A stretch of DNA of 64,000 nucleotides from Tetrahymena elliotti 4EA. Its lineage: Eukaryota; Ciliophora; Oligohymenophorea; Hymenostomatida; Tetrahymenidae. Below, in pieces: positions 1-12,816 of the stretch. Each line of letters starts with the position of its first letter. Position 1 is the first letter of the stretch. Below the pieces are notes generated by a model, which worked only from the letters and a program-made list of their open reading frames with translations, was not told the DNA's origin and did no database searches. The stretch is from positions 2,046,001 to 2,110,000 of the forward strand of contig JH720293.1 of assembly GCA_000231825.2 (NCBI GenBank), given 5' to 3'. Position numbers and translations under genes: made by a program.

Positions 1-261
1 TATGTTTTTAAAGTTACAAAAAATGATAAAAACTGGTACCATAATAACTAATAATAACTAGAGTTTGAAAGAAGAATAAAATTAAAATAATAATAGTAAT
101 TTTTTCATTTCTCTCCAATAATAATATTTTAAGGTGTATGTCATTTAAAAAATATCAATTAAATTTAAGGCTAATACTTAAAAAAAAAGCGGTCTATGTC
201 TATACAAAAAATGGATTTATATTAAATATCTATATTTTTATGTATGTTGCTTTCTACTAAA

Positions 262-3200
262 TCAGAGATCAGCTTCAGTGATACCAAGAGAAATTAAGTC
301 TTTCTTAACCTTTTCATATCTGACTTTACCGCTGAAAGAGAATTGCAAAACGTTGTCAAGCTAAATTGAATAAAAAATGAAGAATTAAAATTTTAAATCA
401 ACTTATTAGTAAAATTACTTTAACTTTGTTAGCAGTAAGTTGAGTTTGGCATTTCTTATATTAGACACCAGGATTTTCTTCTTGTAATAATTATAAGAAC
501 TTTTCATGATCAAAGTCAGCCTTATTACCAAATTAACCAAAGACAAAACCTTTTTCTCCTTCTCCAATGAATATAATACCTTTACCAGCTTCCTTTATTA
601 TTTTATGTCATAAGTTATTTAAATAAATTAATATTGAAAAGTTATTAAATATACCTTTTGAGATTTAATAAAGTTAGCCATGAAAGAGAAATATAAAGTG
701 GCTTCAGATTCAGTAGACTTAACAAAAATGTTTTTGTATTTGTCCTTAGCAAGGAATAATTCCATTTAGAGATTTAAAACCTTTTAAGTAGCAGACTTGT
801 GACTTTCGATGAATTTGTTTCTTTCTTTAAAGAATTTGAGGGAAGTGCTAACAAGATCAGATTCTTTAACCTTGAAAATATTTTGTAAGTCAACAAGGAC
901 CTTAGTTTAAATTTAGAGTTTTTGGAGAGATTTTTCACCAGCAACAAAGTATAATCTGATAATACCATCAGAAATTCTGTTGGTTTTCAAAATTCTGATA
1001 ATACCAACTTCTGATGTGTTATCACAATGAGTACCACAACAAGCTTCAACATCAGTACCTTCGATATTAACAACTCTTAAAGTATCACCAGGTACAACAC
1101 CACCTTGGTAAAGACGGAAACCATGTTCCTTTTCAGCTTCAGCTTTATTAACGAATTCTTTATGGATGTTCTTACTGCTGAAAACAATAGTGTTAGCAAT
1201 CTTTTCAATTTCCATTTCTTATTCTTCAGTCAAAGAAGCATAGTGAGTGATATCCAAGTGAGCCATATCAACAGTCTTTTTGGCACCATTTTACCATACG
1301 TGAGGACCCAAAACCTGATTAATTAAAAATAATATTTATATAAATAGATATTGTTAAAAATAAAATAATAAATACTTGTCTGCATGCAGCAAAGACGATA
1401 TGGGTAGCAGTGTGGTGGTTACGAAGAGTTTTTCTTCTGGTTTCATCAACAGCAGCGTAAACCTTTTAACCAATGTAATGAGCATTATCTGGTTTAGGAA
1501 GAGATCTATCTAAAATGTGGAGAACACACTTACCAACCTTAATAACATCAACAACATTATACTTTTCACCTTCAATGGTCATGACACCAATATCATTTTG
1601 TTAACCACCAGAAGTAGGATAGAAGCAGGATTAGTCAAGAATAACGATGTTACGGTTTTCTATGTTCTTGTAATCAGCAAAGATTTCAACAATCTTAGCT
1701 TCAAAGTCAAATTTATTTTAATGTTCATAGAAAAGATGAGTAGTTTCCTAAATATTAGCAGTTTAGTAAAGAATTTATTCAGGAGCTTTGGTTAATTTCA
1801 TCTTTCTTAATTCCATTTCATTGTAGAGGTTATCAGGTTAAGGAAGACCAGTAACTTCAGTAATGGTATCAGGTGATAAACCCCAGGATTCAATAGCAAC
1901 TATCCAATCATTAAGAGTAAGAGCCTTCTTCTTGTTGAAAGAGTCAACAATCTTCTTTTATTGAGCCTTATCAGTGCTACTCCACTTTTCATATTCGATT
2001 TGAATAATGTTACCAAAAGATTTGTATTCGGGGAACTTTCCGTAGAGCTTTTCTAAATCTTATTGGTGCATGTCGAATAAAGTTAAAAAGTTTTTCATTT
2101 ATTCTTCCTTTGTTTTGCCTAACTTATCCCACCAGCCGTTCTTCTTCATAATAGCAAAGACTCTTCTGATGATATTTCTAATGTTAGAACCACCGCCAGT
2201 GTTAGAAGGTAACTATTTTTTAAGTTTAATAAATTGTATTTTTTAAAATTATAAACTTTGTTATTTACAGCACCATCCTAAATAAGAACTAAAGCAGCTC
2301 TAGTGTGGTCAAGAACGATGTAAAGATCCTTAACGGGAGTGATAGCTTGCTTACATTCTTAGACAGTCTTTCCAATACTAGAAGCAACCATTTACCAAGT
2401 TTTTTCCATATCGTCTGATTCATCAGCATTGAGATGGCAAGTATAAGGACCAATCTATTTCCAAATTTCAGTGCTAGTTTCAACCTATAACTTTTCCTAA
2501 AGGTATTTGTAGGAAGAATCGAAAACATCCATGTATGAAGTAGGAGTACCATTAATTAACCAAGGGATTCTTTCCATACCAATACCGACATCAATAACCT
2601 TAATTTCTAAATCTTCAAGTTGACCTAAATATTAAAATAATTTTAATATGATTTTATAAATTTATAAATTAATTTTTTACCATCTGGATAGTACTTGTAC
2701 ATGGTGAAGACCATATTACCAACTTCGAGACCTTTGACGAAGTATTCAACACAAGAACCTAAGTTACCACCACCGGACCAGATATCTTCAATAAGGGTGA
2801 TTTCATCCTTGGGAATTTTAAGTCCATCAATAAGCCAATTTAAGTTGAATTCAACACATTCTTCACTGAAAAAAGTCTTTTATTCAGTTCCAGGATAACA
2901 GAAAGATTGAATACCAATCATAATAAAACCACTGTAATGTCTACCAGTTAAGCCAATGTTATCTAAATCATTAAATCGAACACAGAATTAAGGTTGGATC
3001 AAAGGGTTGGCAGGGGGTTATAATTCTCCAGTCATGCAGTAAGGTTGGAAACAATAGATACCAGCAGCAACGAAATCGACATCATTTCTTTTTTATTACA
3101 CAAAATTAAATTATTATTATATTTTAATTTATTTTTCAATATTAATTGTAAAGACAAAAATCAAAGACATAAAAAAATTTTTTTTCTATTTTTATTGAAA

Positions 3201-4122
3201 TTCCGCCAAAGTTTGATTGCTTCAATAATCTAATAATAATAATTTCAACTTTGATAAACTATTTGGAACAATTCGTTTTTTAATTAAATTTCTTTTTTAT
3301 TGAATGAATAATTTTCTTAAAATAATTTTGTAAAACGAATTTTGTTTTTCGGATATAAAAATTATCCAATTATGATAAATATTTATATGTCAGATTAATT
3401 TTACCTCCATCTTGCAACAACAGGATATCTCTTGATAGGAGTGCAAGGCTTTCTAGCAGAAGTGAAAGACTTTTCAAAGTTCTTCCAAGCACCATCGTAA
3501 GTTAATTTCTATTCTTTACCAACGCCAGTGGGTTCACCAATAAAAGTGTACTTACCAACGCAACTATATTTATTTAAAAATGTTTTTTAGTTCTAATTTT
3601 TTAAATATTTTTTTCAATTCATCTTCTTTCACTTAAATTAACTTAAAATCTTTTACTATTAAATTTCTTTAAACAAAATTGTTTTAATTTCCTAGCTAGT
3701 GATCATCTTGTAGATAATCATAATTTAATTGACAATTTTTAAGATTTCATAATTAAACAAGATTTTTAGGATATTTTAAGTGTAATTTGTTTGATATTAG
3801 TATGAAAATAATAAATTACGCAGAATCGCCACAAGTGTCTTGTTTTTCAGAGTATCTCCAATAGAAGTTTTGGCACTTAGGACATTGGTGTCTAGAGTAA
3901 CCAAACTTAGCAAAAACTTCTGTAGGATAATACTTAGAGGGATTCTTTTAGAATTCAGGTCTATACATAGCCTTCATTTCCTATATTCATTGAATAAAAG
4001 TGAATTTACAAAATCCTGAACAAATGTTTAAATATTATTATTCAATCTAAATTAGTAATTACCTTGGGAGTCTTGGCAGCAACTAAAGTTGCTTCCTCAA
4101 CCTTTTCTTCAAAATTTTCCAT
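262..4122 (-). CDS. AARS: Alanyl-tRNA synthetase, archaeal type (9 exons, 970 aa)
   Basis: Charges tRNA-Ala with alanine and hydrolyses mischarged Ser/Gly-tRNA-Ala; no targeting peptide is visible, so presumably cytosolic. Exons on the minus strand: 4063-4122, 3820-3980, 3405-3563, 2681-3087, 2269-2624, 1376-2212, 655-1314, 419-592, 262-360; the sum is 971 codons with a TGA stop. The N-terminus carries the extension of archaeal enzymes with Cys at about 53, 56, 70 and 75 (CPKC...CGDSAC), followed by YPVVARWR and RNDVDFVAAGIYCFQP, which are archaeal-type landmarks. The catalytic domain runs to about residue 480. The editing domain has HHTATH (His 648/652) and C-C-G-T-H (Cys 752/His 756), the zinc ligands; the usual CGGTH is CCGTH here. 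Most eukaryotic cytosolic AlaRS are bacterial-like, so this type is notable. Codon use is GC-richer than in neighbouring genes, suggesting high expression. Confidence 0.93.
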
Positions 4123-5616
4123 TTGAATCTTCTGTTACTATTATGATTTTATTTAAAGTTTAAGTCTTTCTTAAAGAAAACTCTTAAATTTTTAATTTTT
4201 TAATTTATTTGACAAAAAAGAAATATATATCTTTGACTACTTTTCAGAAATTTATTTTCTTCTCCTCGCATATTTTTAAAATATTAAGTATCTCTATTTT
4301 TAATTGTCTGATTTGATAATATCTCTACAAGTAACAATACATTCTACAAAAAATAATGAGTAGATGATATATAAATCTTTCTATCTAATATAACACTTTC
4401 TTTCTTTACTTTATCGTTTCCCACCCATTCCATTTATTCATTATTTTTTATCTGATATTGAGATTATAATTTTTTAGTTATATTTAATGAACCTCATATA
4501 TTGACGTCAATAGAGTAATTATAAAATCAGTGATGTTGTATGTTTTATTCAAAGATAATTAGATTTTTCTAAAACCGATCTTATTTTGTAGAAAATTTAA
4601 TAAGCAATAGTGAGCATTTTAAAAAGGATTAGAATTTTTTTGCCATTGAAAATTGCTTGGTTCTAAATTGATGATATGTATGAGAGATTATTCTGAAAAC
4701 CTTTAAAGAATTATTACTTAAAAAGCAAGTTGTAGATTTTATAGAGAGGTTTGATTGATAATAGAAATTTAATTAAAATAAATAAAATAACTTTTTAATT
4801 ACCTGTTATTCAGATAAAATAGATTGATTTGTAGAATTGCAATAAATAGGTAAGAAAGACACTTTATTAGTAACTTTGTGGCTATTCAAAAAGTTATTCT
4901 TAAGATTAGTTTCTAAAGTCATCTTATGTTAATATTTAAATAGATTTATTAGAAATATAGTTAATATAAACACAAATAAAAGATAATGTGTAAAATGTTT
5001 AGCTCTTTTGACATATTGGAAAGTACTGTTTTTATTTTTTGCATTTGGTTTGTTTCAATTTTTAAATTTATGATAAAGAAAACATAAATGGTATTTGCGA
5101 AAAAAATAGTTAATTTTATGCAGTTTAAAAGAAGCAATTCATATAATTTGTTCTACTTTTTTTTATAAATATGGTTTCTATCTTGAAAATTAGGCTAACG
5201 ATTTAAGAGTTTCTAATCTCTTACTTTTGAAAAGCTTTTGACTAAAATTTATCATATTTTCAGTTCACTTTTAATATTTTGTAAGAATTTTATTATTTTA
5301 TAAAATCAGATATTTTTTAAATAGTATTCATCATATCAAAGGTTATATTGATAGAACTTTCTTAAGATACTATAAACATAGAAGAACAATTTTTTGTTTC
5401 ATAAAAAAAGAAATATCTTATTATTTGTTTATCAATCCTTAAAAGAGGTGTTTTACAAAACATTGATAAAATAATTATATAGATAAACATATAAAGAATT
5501 TTTTTTTTAAATGCTCAGTAGTTTTAACAGTAGAGAATAATACATAATTTGTATAAAAACAATACAAATTTATTCATAATTATATTAAAAATAATCTAAG
5601 CAGTTTGCTTGTTTTA
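4123..5616. other. Intergenic, no gene seen
   Basis: About 1.5 kb of very AT-rich DNA between the AlaRS start and the 3' end of the crystallin-domain gene. It should hold the AlaRS promoter at its left edge. No tRNA, snoRNA-like fold or convincing exon was recognised. Confidence 0.6.
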
Positions 5617-8411
5617 TCAAACTCTTCTTTAGTGCTTTAATTTAGTTTCAGGTTCAACGTCGATGTTGAAAGCCTTGTTAATAAGGAGATAGTTTTATCC
5701 AGTTAAACAATCTTGAGAAGCACTGAATTCCTTGAAATCTCCCTTATAATTAGAAGCCTTGTAAGCCTTGATACTCTTTCCTTAAGGAATGCTAATAGAT
5801 CTGATAGGTTTAGTCCATCCAATAGCAGCTAAGTCAGGGATATCATCACAGACAGCAAGAGATTAACCATCATAATTACAAGCAGTGAAGATTTAAATGC
5901 AGTTAGAATCGTCTTTAGAAACATAACCAGCACCTTAGTTTTTACCAACAAGAATAGATAAATCTCTAATACCCCAAGATTCATCATCCTAATTTTTAAT
6001 TTAGATTTTAAGTTAATAAATAATAGAAAAATAAAATATTTTCTTACTTGTGCTTAATCAAGTTAGTCACTGAATGAAAGTTTAAGTGTATTAGCATTAT
6101 GAGGAACATAAATTTAGATAGTGTAAGTTTCTTCCTAAGAATCACCTCTACCACATAAGTTTTAATGTCCAGCCCAAGTTTCGGACTTAGTAATGGTTTT
6201 AACAATTTAGTCATCAACAGCAATGTTAAAGTTTTCTCTCTAATATTTTTAAAATAATTGATTTAAAAACATTTCAATCAAATAAATAAACTCAATTTCA
6301 AATAGGAAAAAAAATATTTACATCCCAAGTATCAATGAAGTAAATGGTGAAGACAACAACAGCGTAGTCGTGTTCAGGAAGTGAACTGTAAGTCTTAGCA
6401 GCAGTGGTTTTTCTTCCAAAGGCGTTGAAACCACCAAATACTGAGTATTTACCACACTTAGATGCAGTGACTCTGTTATTGTTACCAGAAACAGTCCATC
6501 CTTCAGCGGTATCAAAGTTGACGGTGGTGAATTCAGAGGAAACCAAAGTTTAGCCTTCTTCAACATAAGCAGTAACTGATAAATCTCTGATAGCATATTT
6601 AGTGTTTCCAGCAAAGTTAGCAGGCTTGATGTTAAGATCTAAGATAGAGTTAGCATGGGGAACATCGACGAAATAGTTTCTAACACTTTCTGAGTCAGCA
6701 TCACAAATTTTATTCTTGGCGAATTCAGCAGAAACCTTAGGAGTGGTTAAGACATTATTAACGTAGAATTTCAATACAGTATTAGCATTATTCCAGTCTC
6801 CAAGAGTAATAACTCTCAAGAAGATTCTAACACCAGAGTGAGGCTAGAGAGAGTCATAAGTCTTTGAAATAGGGCCAGAGAAAGGTCCGAATAATGAAAC
6901 GCCAGCACAAGTTTTGAAAGGTTAACCGAGAGTATTACCGGCTTCATCAGTCCAGTTTTGAACATCAGCAAAACTCTTTTAGTAGAATTCATTAGAAACT
7001 TATTGGCATCTTGCAGAAGAGCATCCAAGAGAAATAACTCTAAGATTTCTGAAACCAAAAGATTCATTATCTTTGTTTTCATCGAAAACACCTCTCAAGG
7101 AAATATTGATACTAGAACCTCTATGAGGAACGAAAAGATTAACCTTAACGATTCTTTCAGACCATCCTTAAACACCACATAAAAAGTTATTAACATCACC
7201 ATAATTGAAATCGGGTCTATAGAATCTAGTAATTTGACCATCAGCAATAACTTAAACATAGTCGTTACCATCTGGAGAATCGATGAGCCATAAATCGAAG
7301 GAGAATAAGACACCATAGTGAGAAGGTAAATCAGTGAATGTCTTTGAGACTAAAGAATCTCTACCCATAGAATTGTAACCACCAAAAATTTTGTTACCAT
7401 CACCGCTATTAATAAAAATAAAAAAATTGTTAATTATATTTTTAATGATGTGAAATATATCCTATTATAAAACTCTAAATTAATTACCAAGAAGTGAATG
7501 TAGGTGATACTCCTACAATAGTCCATGTAGTAGCATCGTTCTTGAAATTGTCTTAATTGAATTCTTCAGAAATAACACTGATGTTACCACCACCATGTCT
7601 TGCAAGGATTTAGAAATTCTTAATACCCCAAGATTCATCATCTAAGATGTTATTAAATTAATGTAAATAACATAAAGAAGTTTTAAAATCATTTACTGGC
7701 ATCTTAGTTAAGAGAAGAGCTGAATTTGACATTGAAAGATTTTCTGTAGTGAGAAAGCTTGACGCTGACAGTGTATAATCTATCTTTCCAACTTCCAGAA
7801 CCACAATTTCCATTAATTGGTCTAGGGGAAGGTTAATTGTATTAGTTTGAGAAACTGTAAACTAAATTTTTTAAATGAAGATAAAAGGTTTTAATATGAA
7901 TACACAATAATTCAAAGTAACAATACCTAACTAATCATCAACATAGAGGTAAATGAATTCATCATCTAGTTTATTTTAAATTAAAGATTAATATTTTGTT
8001 GAAGTACATTTTGAGCAATTTATTTAAAATGTTGGTTCTTGAAAAATTTGTATTATCTATTAAACCTCTAACACTTTTTTAGAAGGAAATAATTTTATGA
8101 ATTGAAAAATTAGATTTACCCCAAGAGTCGACAGCGTAGAAGTCGAAGTTGAAAGTAAGTTCAAAGTGATCAACTCCAGAATTGTAATTCTTGTTAGCAA
8201 CAGCACCAGCACCGAAAGCTTCAAAACCACCGAATATTGATTGGTCACCACAAGTAGAAACTAAATTTCCGTTCTTATTTCCTGAAATTTACCAACCAAC
8301 AACAGCACTAGAATCAAAAGTTTTACCAGTAAATTCAGATGTTACTAGTTTGACATCAGCAACAGCAGATACAACGAGTAATGCTGCAATTATGATCCAA
8401 GATTTTCTCAT
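5617..8411 (-). CDS. Secreted repeat protein with C-terminal beta/gamma-crystallin domain (7 exons, 765 aa)
   Basis: Probable dense-core granule (mucocyst) or secreted protein. Exons: 8120-8411, 7927-7965 (only 39 nt), 7697-7861, 7488-7641, 6322-7405, 6048-6239, 5617-5988; total 766 codons ending in TGA. The N-terminus is a clear signal peptide (MRKSWIIIAALLVVSAVADV). About three copies of a roughly 130-150 residue module follow, each with S-x-CG-x4-FGG-(F/Y), an IDxWD or VDSWD motif and DDESWG-I-(R/K); cores start near residues 50, 217 and 532. The second copy is followed by an extra Cys-rich stretch. The last ~90 residues (about 667-750) contain two Greek-key-like motifs (CIQIFTACNYDGQSLAVC and IKAYKASNYKGDFKEF), the beta/gamma-crystallin pattern. 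In Tetrahymena, mucocyst proteins such as Grt1p and Igr1p carry a C-terminal domain of this family; membership here is inferred from that pattern. No membrane anchor was seen. Confidence 0.85.
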
Positions 8412-9650
8412 GTTTTTTTATTAATTTTATCAATTTATTAATTAAATTTTTTTTTCTCAAAACGTTTAGTAATCAATTTATCCTTTTAAACAAAAAACTT
8501 GGTTTATTTTAAATTAGTTAGCTCGCATTAATCTTTTCCTTTCCTTTTATTCTTGTAATATTTAATATTGAAATCAAAAACGGTTTTTATGATTCATAAT
8601 TATTCGTTTTTATACAAATTTATAGAAGAATAGTTTAAAATAATTTCTTAAAAAGTATGCTTTCTCCCAATTTGTTTACCTTAAAATTGATTAAAATATA
8701 TTATAAAATATTTAGTTTTAACCTACATTAAAATTTTATTTGTAATTCTATTTCAGCAACTTTATTAAAGTTACCAACGCTAAAAAAGCAAACATGAATA
8801 AAGATACTTAAATATTTGGATAAAAACGAAAATTAAGTCATGAATTTCATTCTTCTTGAAAAGCTAAAATTACAATAATTTTATTCAAATTATCAAAAAT
8901 ACATTTTTTTTGAGAAAAAAAATAATTTTCTAAGAAATTTTTACACTTTTTTGTTTTCATTTCAAGTTTTAAAACAAACCTATTAAGAAAATTAATTTTA
9001 TTTTAATTTTCTTTTTCTAGAATCTTTCATAAAAGGATGTGAATACTTTCTTTGATAAATAATCAAATATTATAAAAATAAAACAAATTTATCCTGAAAA
9101 ATTAGAAGAAAAACTTTGATAAAAACTAATATGATCACAAAATAGATAATGGATAATTGAATATTTACAGAAAAACAAATTTTTTTAAAGTTTTTATCAT
9201 TTATTCACGAATCAATACTATAAAATAAATGTTAATACTTTAACACTCTAAAAAAATAAAATCTGAAAAAAATGATATAAGTTTTTGAATAAAAAAAAGT
9301 AAACGAAATTATTGAATAAAAAAGAAAAAACATATAAACAAGAATTTTCAACATAATTTTTATTTAATATTTTAAAATAATCTTTTTATAAATTAGTTAT
9401 AGAGAAAGAAAAAGATATACATATAATCTTCTATCTAATATTTGATGATGAACGAGTATTTAAAGTTAAAACTATAAATTAGTATTTTTTAATTTGATTT
9501 TTTCCATTAAAAATTTTCATAAATATTTATTGCTTATCATTCTATTTCAAAAAAAATGCTCAAATTAAAAAAGGAACATTTTCCATCCTTAAAAATCTTC
9601 AATAAGCTTTCTTAAAATCAGAAGTTTTCAATTTTAAGGTGTTTTGATAT
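8412..9650. other. Intergenic, no gene seen
   Basis: About 1.2 kb of AT-rich sequence holding the promoter of the crystallin-domain gene and the 3' end of the PUF gene. No structured RNA or ORF of substance was recognised. Confidence 0.6.
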
Positions 9651-12342
9651 TCATTAGCTTGCTTCCTTGTTCTCCTACTGTACGGTTTGTTTATTTTAAT
9701 TATCATCCTACTTCACTTCAATATTAGTTTGCGGAGAATTGAGAGAATTTGGCTAAGTAGTTACTTCTGATTGCTACTCTTGTTTTTTGCCATCATTGTT
9801 ATTATTATTTTTATTTTATAACACTTTTATATGAGCACCTTACAAAAAATCAAAATATGGAGGATTCATCATGTTGTTAGGATCAAAATAGTTTATCATT
9901 TAAGGATCAGGGAATTCAGCATTTTAATTAAGATAAATGTATGGAGGATATCCATAGTAGGGTTATTGTATAAAGTATTACTAAGGGTAGCTGGGATAGT
10001 ACATTGGATGATTATAATTAAAATTTCCTCTATTGTGAGGATGTCTTTTGTAAGATCTATTAGCGTTATTTTATTAATAATTTTAATTTCCCTAAGAATT
10101 TCTTTTACCATAGGATTAATTATGGTTATTATAATTGGTATTTCCATGATGGTTATTTGAATTGTCAATATTATTTTTACCATTGTTATCTTAATTGTTA
10201 TGCTATCCTTAGATTTAATTTTATTCTACATTTTAAGTTTTTTTAAAGCTCATATTACTGTTACTTACATTTTAAAATGGCTAAGAGTTATAATGAGTTT
10301 ATTATTACTTTTTGTTGTTTGGTTTGTTCATTTTATTTTAGTCAAACTTCTAATTTTACTTATTCGAAGAGGGTGAATCTTAATTAAAATTGTTTTAATT
10401 TTGGTGGTTTTAGATAAAATTTTAATTATTGCTCTAAATTTTACTGTTATTAATTTATCTATTTTTATTATTGCCACCTTAGAAATTAGCATTTGGATTT
10501 TAGTTTTAATTTTTTGAGTATTATTAATTTCTGTTTACTTAATTATAGTTTGATTGTTTCATATTTTAGTTATATTCCATGTATGTATTTTGGTTGTTGA
10601 AGTTCTAGGAGGGATTCTAACTATTATGTTGGTTCTATCTACTTTGATAGTTATGTTAATTAATAGAAGAGAAATTATCTTAAGTATTTATCTTGCTTTG
10701 ATTATTTCTAAAGTTTCCATGAGGTTAGTTATGAAATTCGCTTTATCTAAATAGTTCGTCAATATATTTGAAAGGATGTTTACCTTTTAAAATTTTAATT
10801 AAATTTCAATTTCAAACCAATAAAGAAATGTAAGTTTATTTTTACCATTTTCTTTGAGTAGATTTTTTTTATTCCATTAGCTTAATTGTTGGTGTATTTA
10901 TTTCTGTTCTTTGTAAGCAGAAAAGTCAAAAATTCTTTAGACAACATAATTAGCATATTGATCATTTACCATATTAAGTAAAGAACTATATAAATTTTAA
11001 GAAAAATTATTAAAAATAAAGGAAAAGAACTTAATTAAATATGACAAAACTTTAAATATAAAATTTGTAAATTTTATTTTACCTAAAATTGTTAGAACAA
11101 ATAAGACCCCAAATCAATTTTATTTATTCTTTTTCAGCAAATTTGATAGCTTTTTCAGCAACATTGCTTCCATATTTATCCATAGCTAGGTTTATAAAAT
11201 GTTTAGAAATAACATTTTAATATAGCATATTTTTATGCTCAGGAGCACCTTTTTCTAGAATTTGTTGGACTACATAATTAGAAAATTATCTTTAAGCTAA
11301 ACGATAAGAATCATTGATAACCTTTTCAATCATTTATCCAACCTTTTTATAAATAAAATTTGAAGTTATTTTTAAGTGTTGATAAAATTATTTTTTATTA
11401 CTTGTTTCTTAATTTTAGAATCAGGTTTGGTTTTATATATTTCAATTAATTTCTAGATAATCAAACATCCATATTAATCTGAACAAAGATCATTCTCTTT
11501 TTATTAATTTTCTTTTGATAAGTTAGGAAGTTTTTGCTCAGGTTTGATTAGAAGCTTTATGTATAAAAAAATAAATGAGGAAAATATTATAATTTTAAAC
11601 ATTGATTACTGTAGCATTCAATAAAATTAAAAGCTGAGATAGGTGATCTTCATCAAATATTTCTAGACATTTTTAAATAACATAGTTCCCGAATTTGTCA
11701 TTTTATAATGTCTGATAGGTTTTAGATTCATTATCCAAAATGTACTTAATGAATTCATTATATAAATCTATAAACTCTTTTTAAGAAACTTCAATGCATT
11801 TATTTAAAATCTTGTGACCAAATTACTCATGGCTAAATAATTCTTTCTCCTTTAGCGTATTTTCAATTATGATCCTTTTGTGTCCAGAAGAACCTATGAG
11901 TTATCAAATTTTCAAGGTTTTAATAAAATTTTAAATAAAAAAAAATTATTTTTTTTTACCAATATCTAAAACGAGAATCAAAACAAAGTGGGAGTATTTA
12001 TCCAAGGCAAACTCTTTTATGTTTTTTCTTAGCTTTTCTTCAAAAAATTTATTTTTTTCACTTGATTCTTGATATAGTGTCTATAACTTTTTAGATTCCT
12101 CTTGTCTTTAAATGTTTGTTAGATTTTCTAGTTTAGCTGTGGCATCACTCTTTTAAACATTTGAATCTATCAAATTATGCTTGTAGTCTAACAAATTGCA
12201 TCTAAATATAAAAGAAAAATTTAATAAATGAATACAAGCATTTTAAATTGAGATGAGATGCTGAATAATGTTGTATTTGTTAAAATTTAACTAAAGAATT
12301 CCTAAGATGATAGTAATAAGAAATTATCAGAATAAGCTCCAT
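9651..12342 (-). CDS. Pumilio/PUF-repeat RNA-binding protein with Q/N-rich tail (7 exons, ~772 aa)
   Basis: Binds mRNA 3' UTRs to control stability or translation (family role). Exons: 12236-12342, 11960-12201, 11610-11893, 11402-11554, 11083-11342, 10846-10985, 9651-10783; total 773 codons. Successive helical repeats show PUF hallmarks: FGHKILNKCIE, FGNYVIQKCLE, YGCLIIQKLIE, FSNYVVQQILE, DKYGSNVAEKAIK and NDQYANYVVQRIF, about seven repeats over residues 85-445. The last ~330 residues are dominated by Asn, Gln and Tyr, with a PPY/YPS/YPQ-rich stretch (residues about 640-720), a prion-like composition that suggests RNP granule association. The first exon is uncertain: the model needs a 34-nt intron (12202-12235), short even for a ciliate, and its predicted peptide is not conserved-looking. 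Most tail glutamines are TAA. Confidence 0.85.
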
Positions 12343-12816
12343 TTAGATAATGAATTTTGATTTGGTAAATTTTCTTAGAAAAATGAATGAATTGGAAGTA
12401 AGAATATTGGAAAAAAAGAAAAGAAGATTTGTAAATTAGAACAATCGAAGGTGTTTGATATGTAAAGTATTTTTAATATTTAAGATTATTTAAGAAAGAG
12501 TGAATTTTCTCTACTCTAATTACAAAAGACTGGCAGAGATAGAATGGTTTATATATTTGAACTAAAATTAAATAATGGATATTTAACTTATCAAAAATAA
12601 GAGAAAATGAATTAATTTTATATGTTGAGCTTTATTGTCTTAAATAATTTAACTTATGTATTTGTGTACGAGTGAATGAAAGAAAATAATAAAAGATGAT
12701 AAATGTAGAAAAATGATAGTTATAAATTCTATCATGTAAGAGCCGATCTTTTCTCATATATTTTGAAAAGAAAACAGAAAGGAGGATTAGAAAAGGAGTC
12801 TCCTTAAAAAAATCAA

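Noticed and set aside
9831..10183. Long standard-code ORFs on both strands here
   Set aside because: Shadows of the Asn/Gln-rich tail of the PUF gene; the true frame on the minus strand runs through TAA/TAG to the TGA at 9651.
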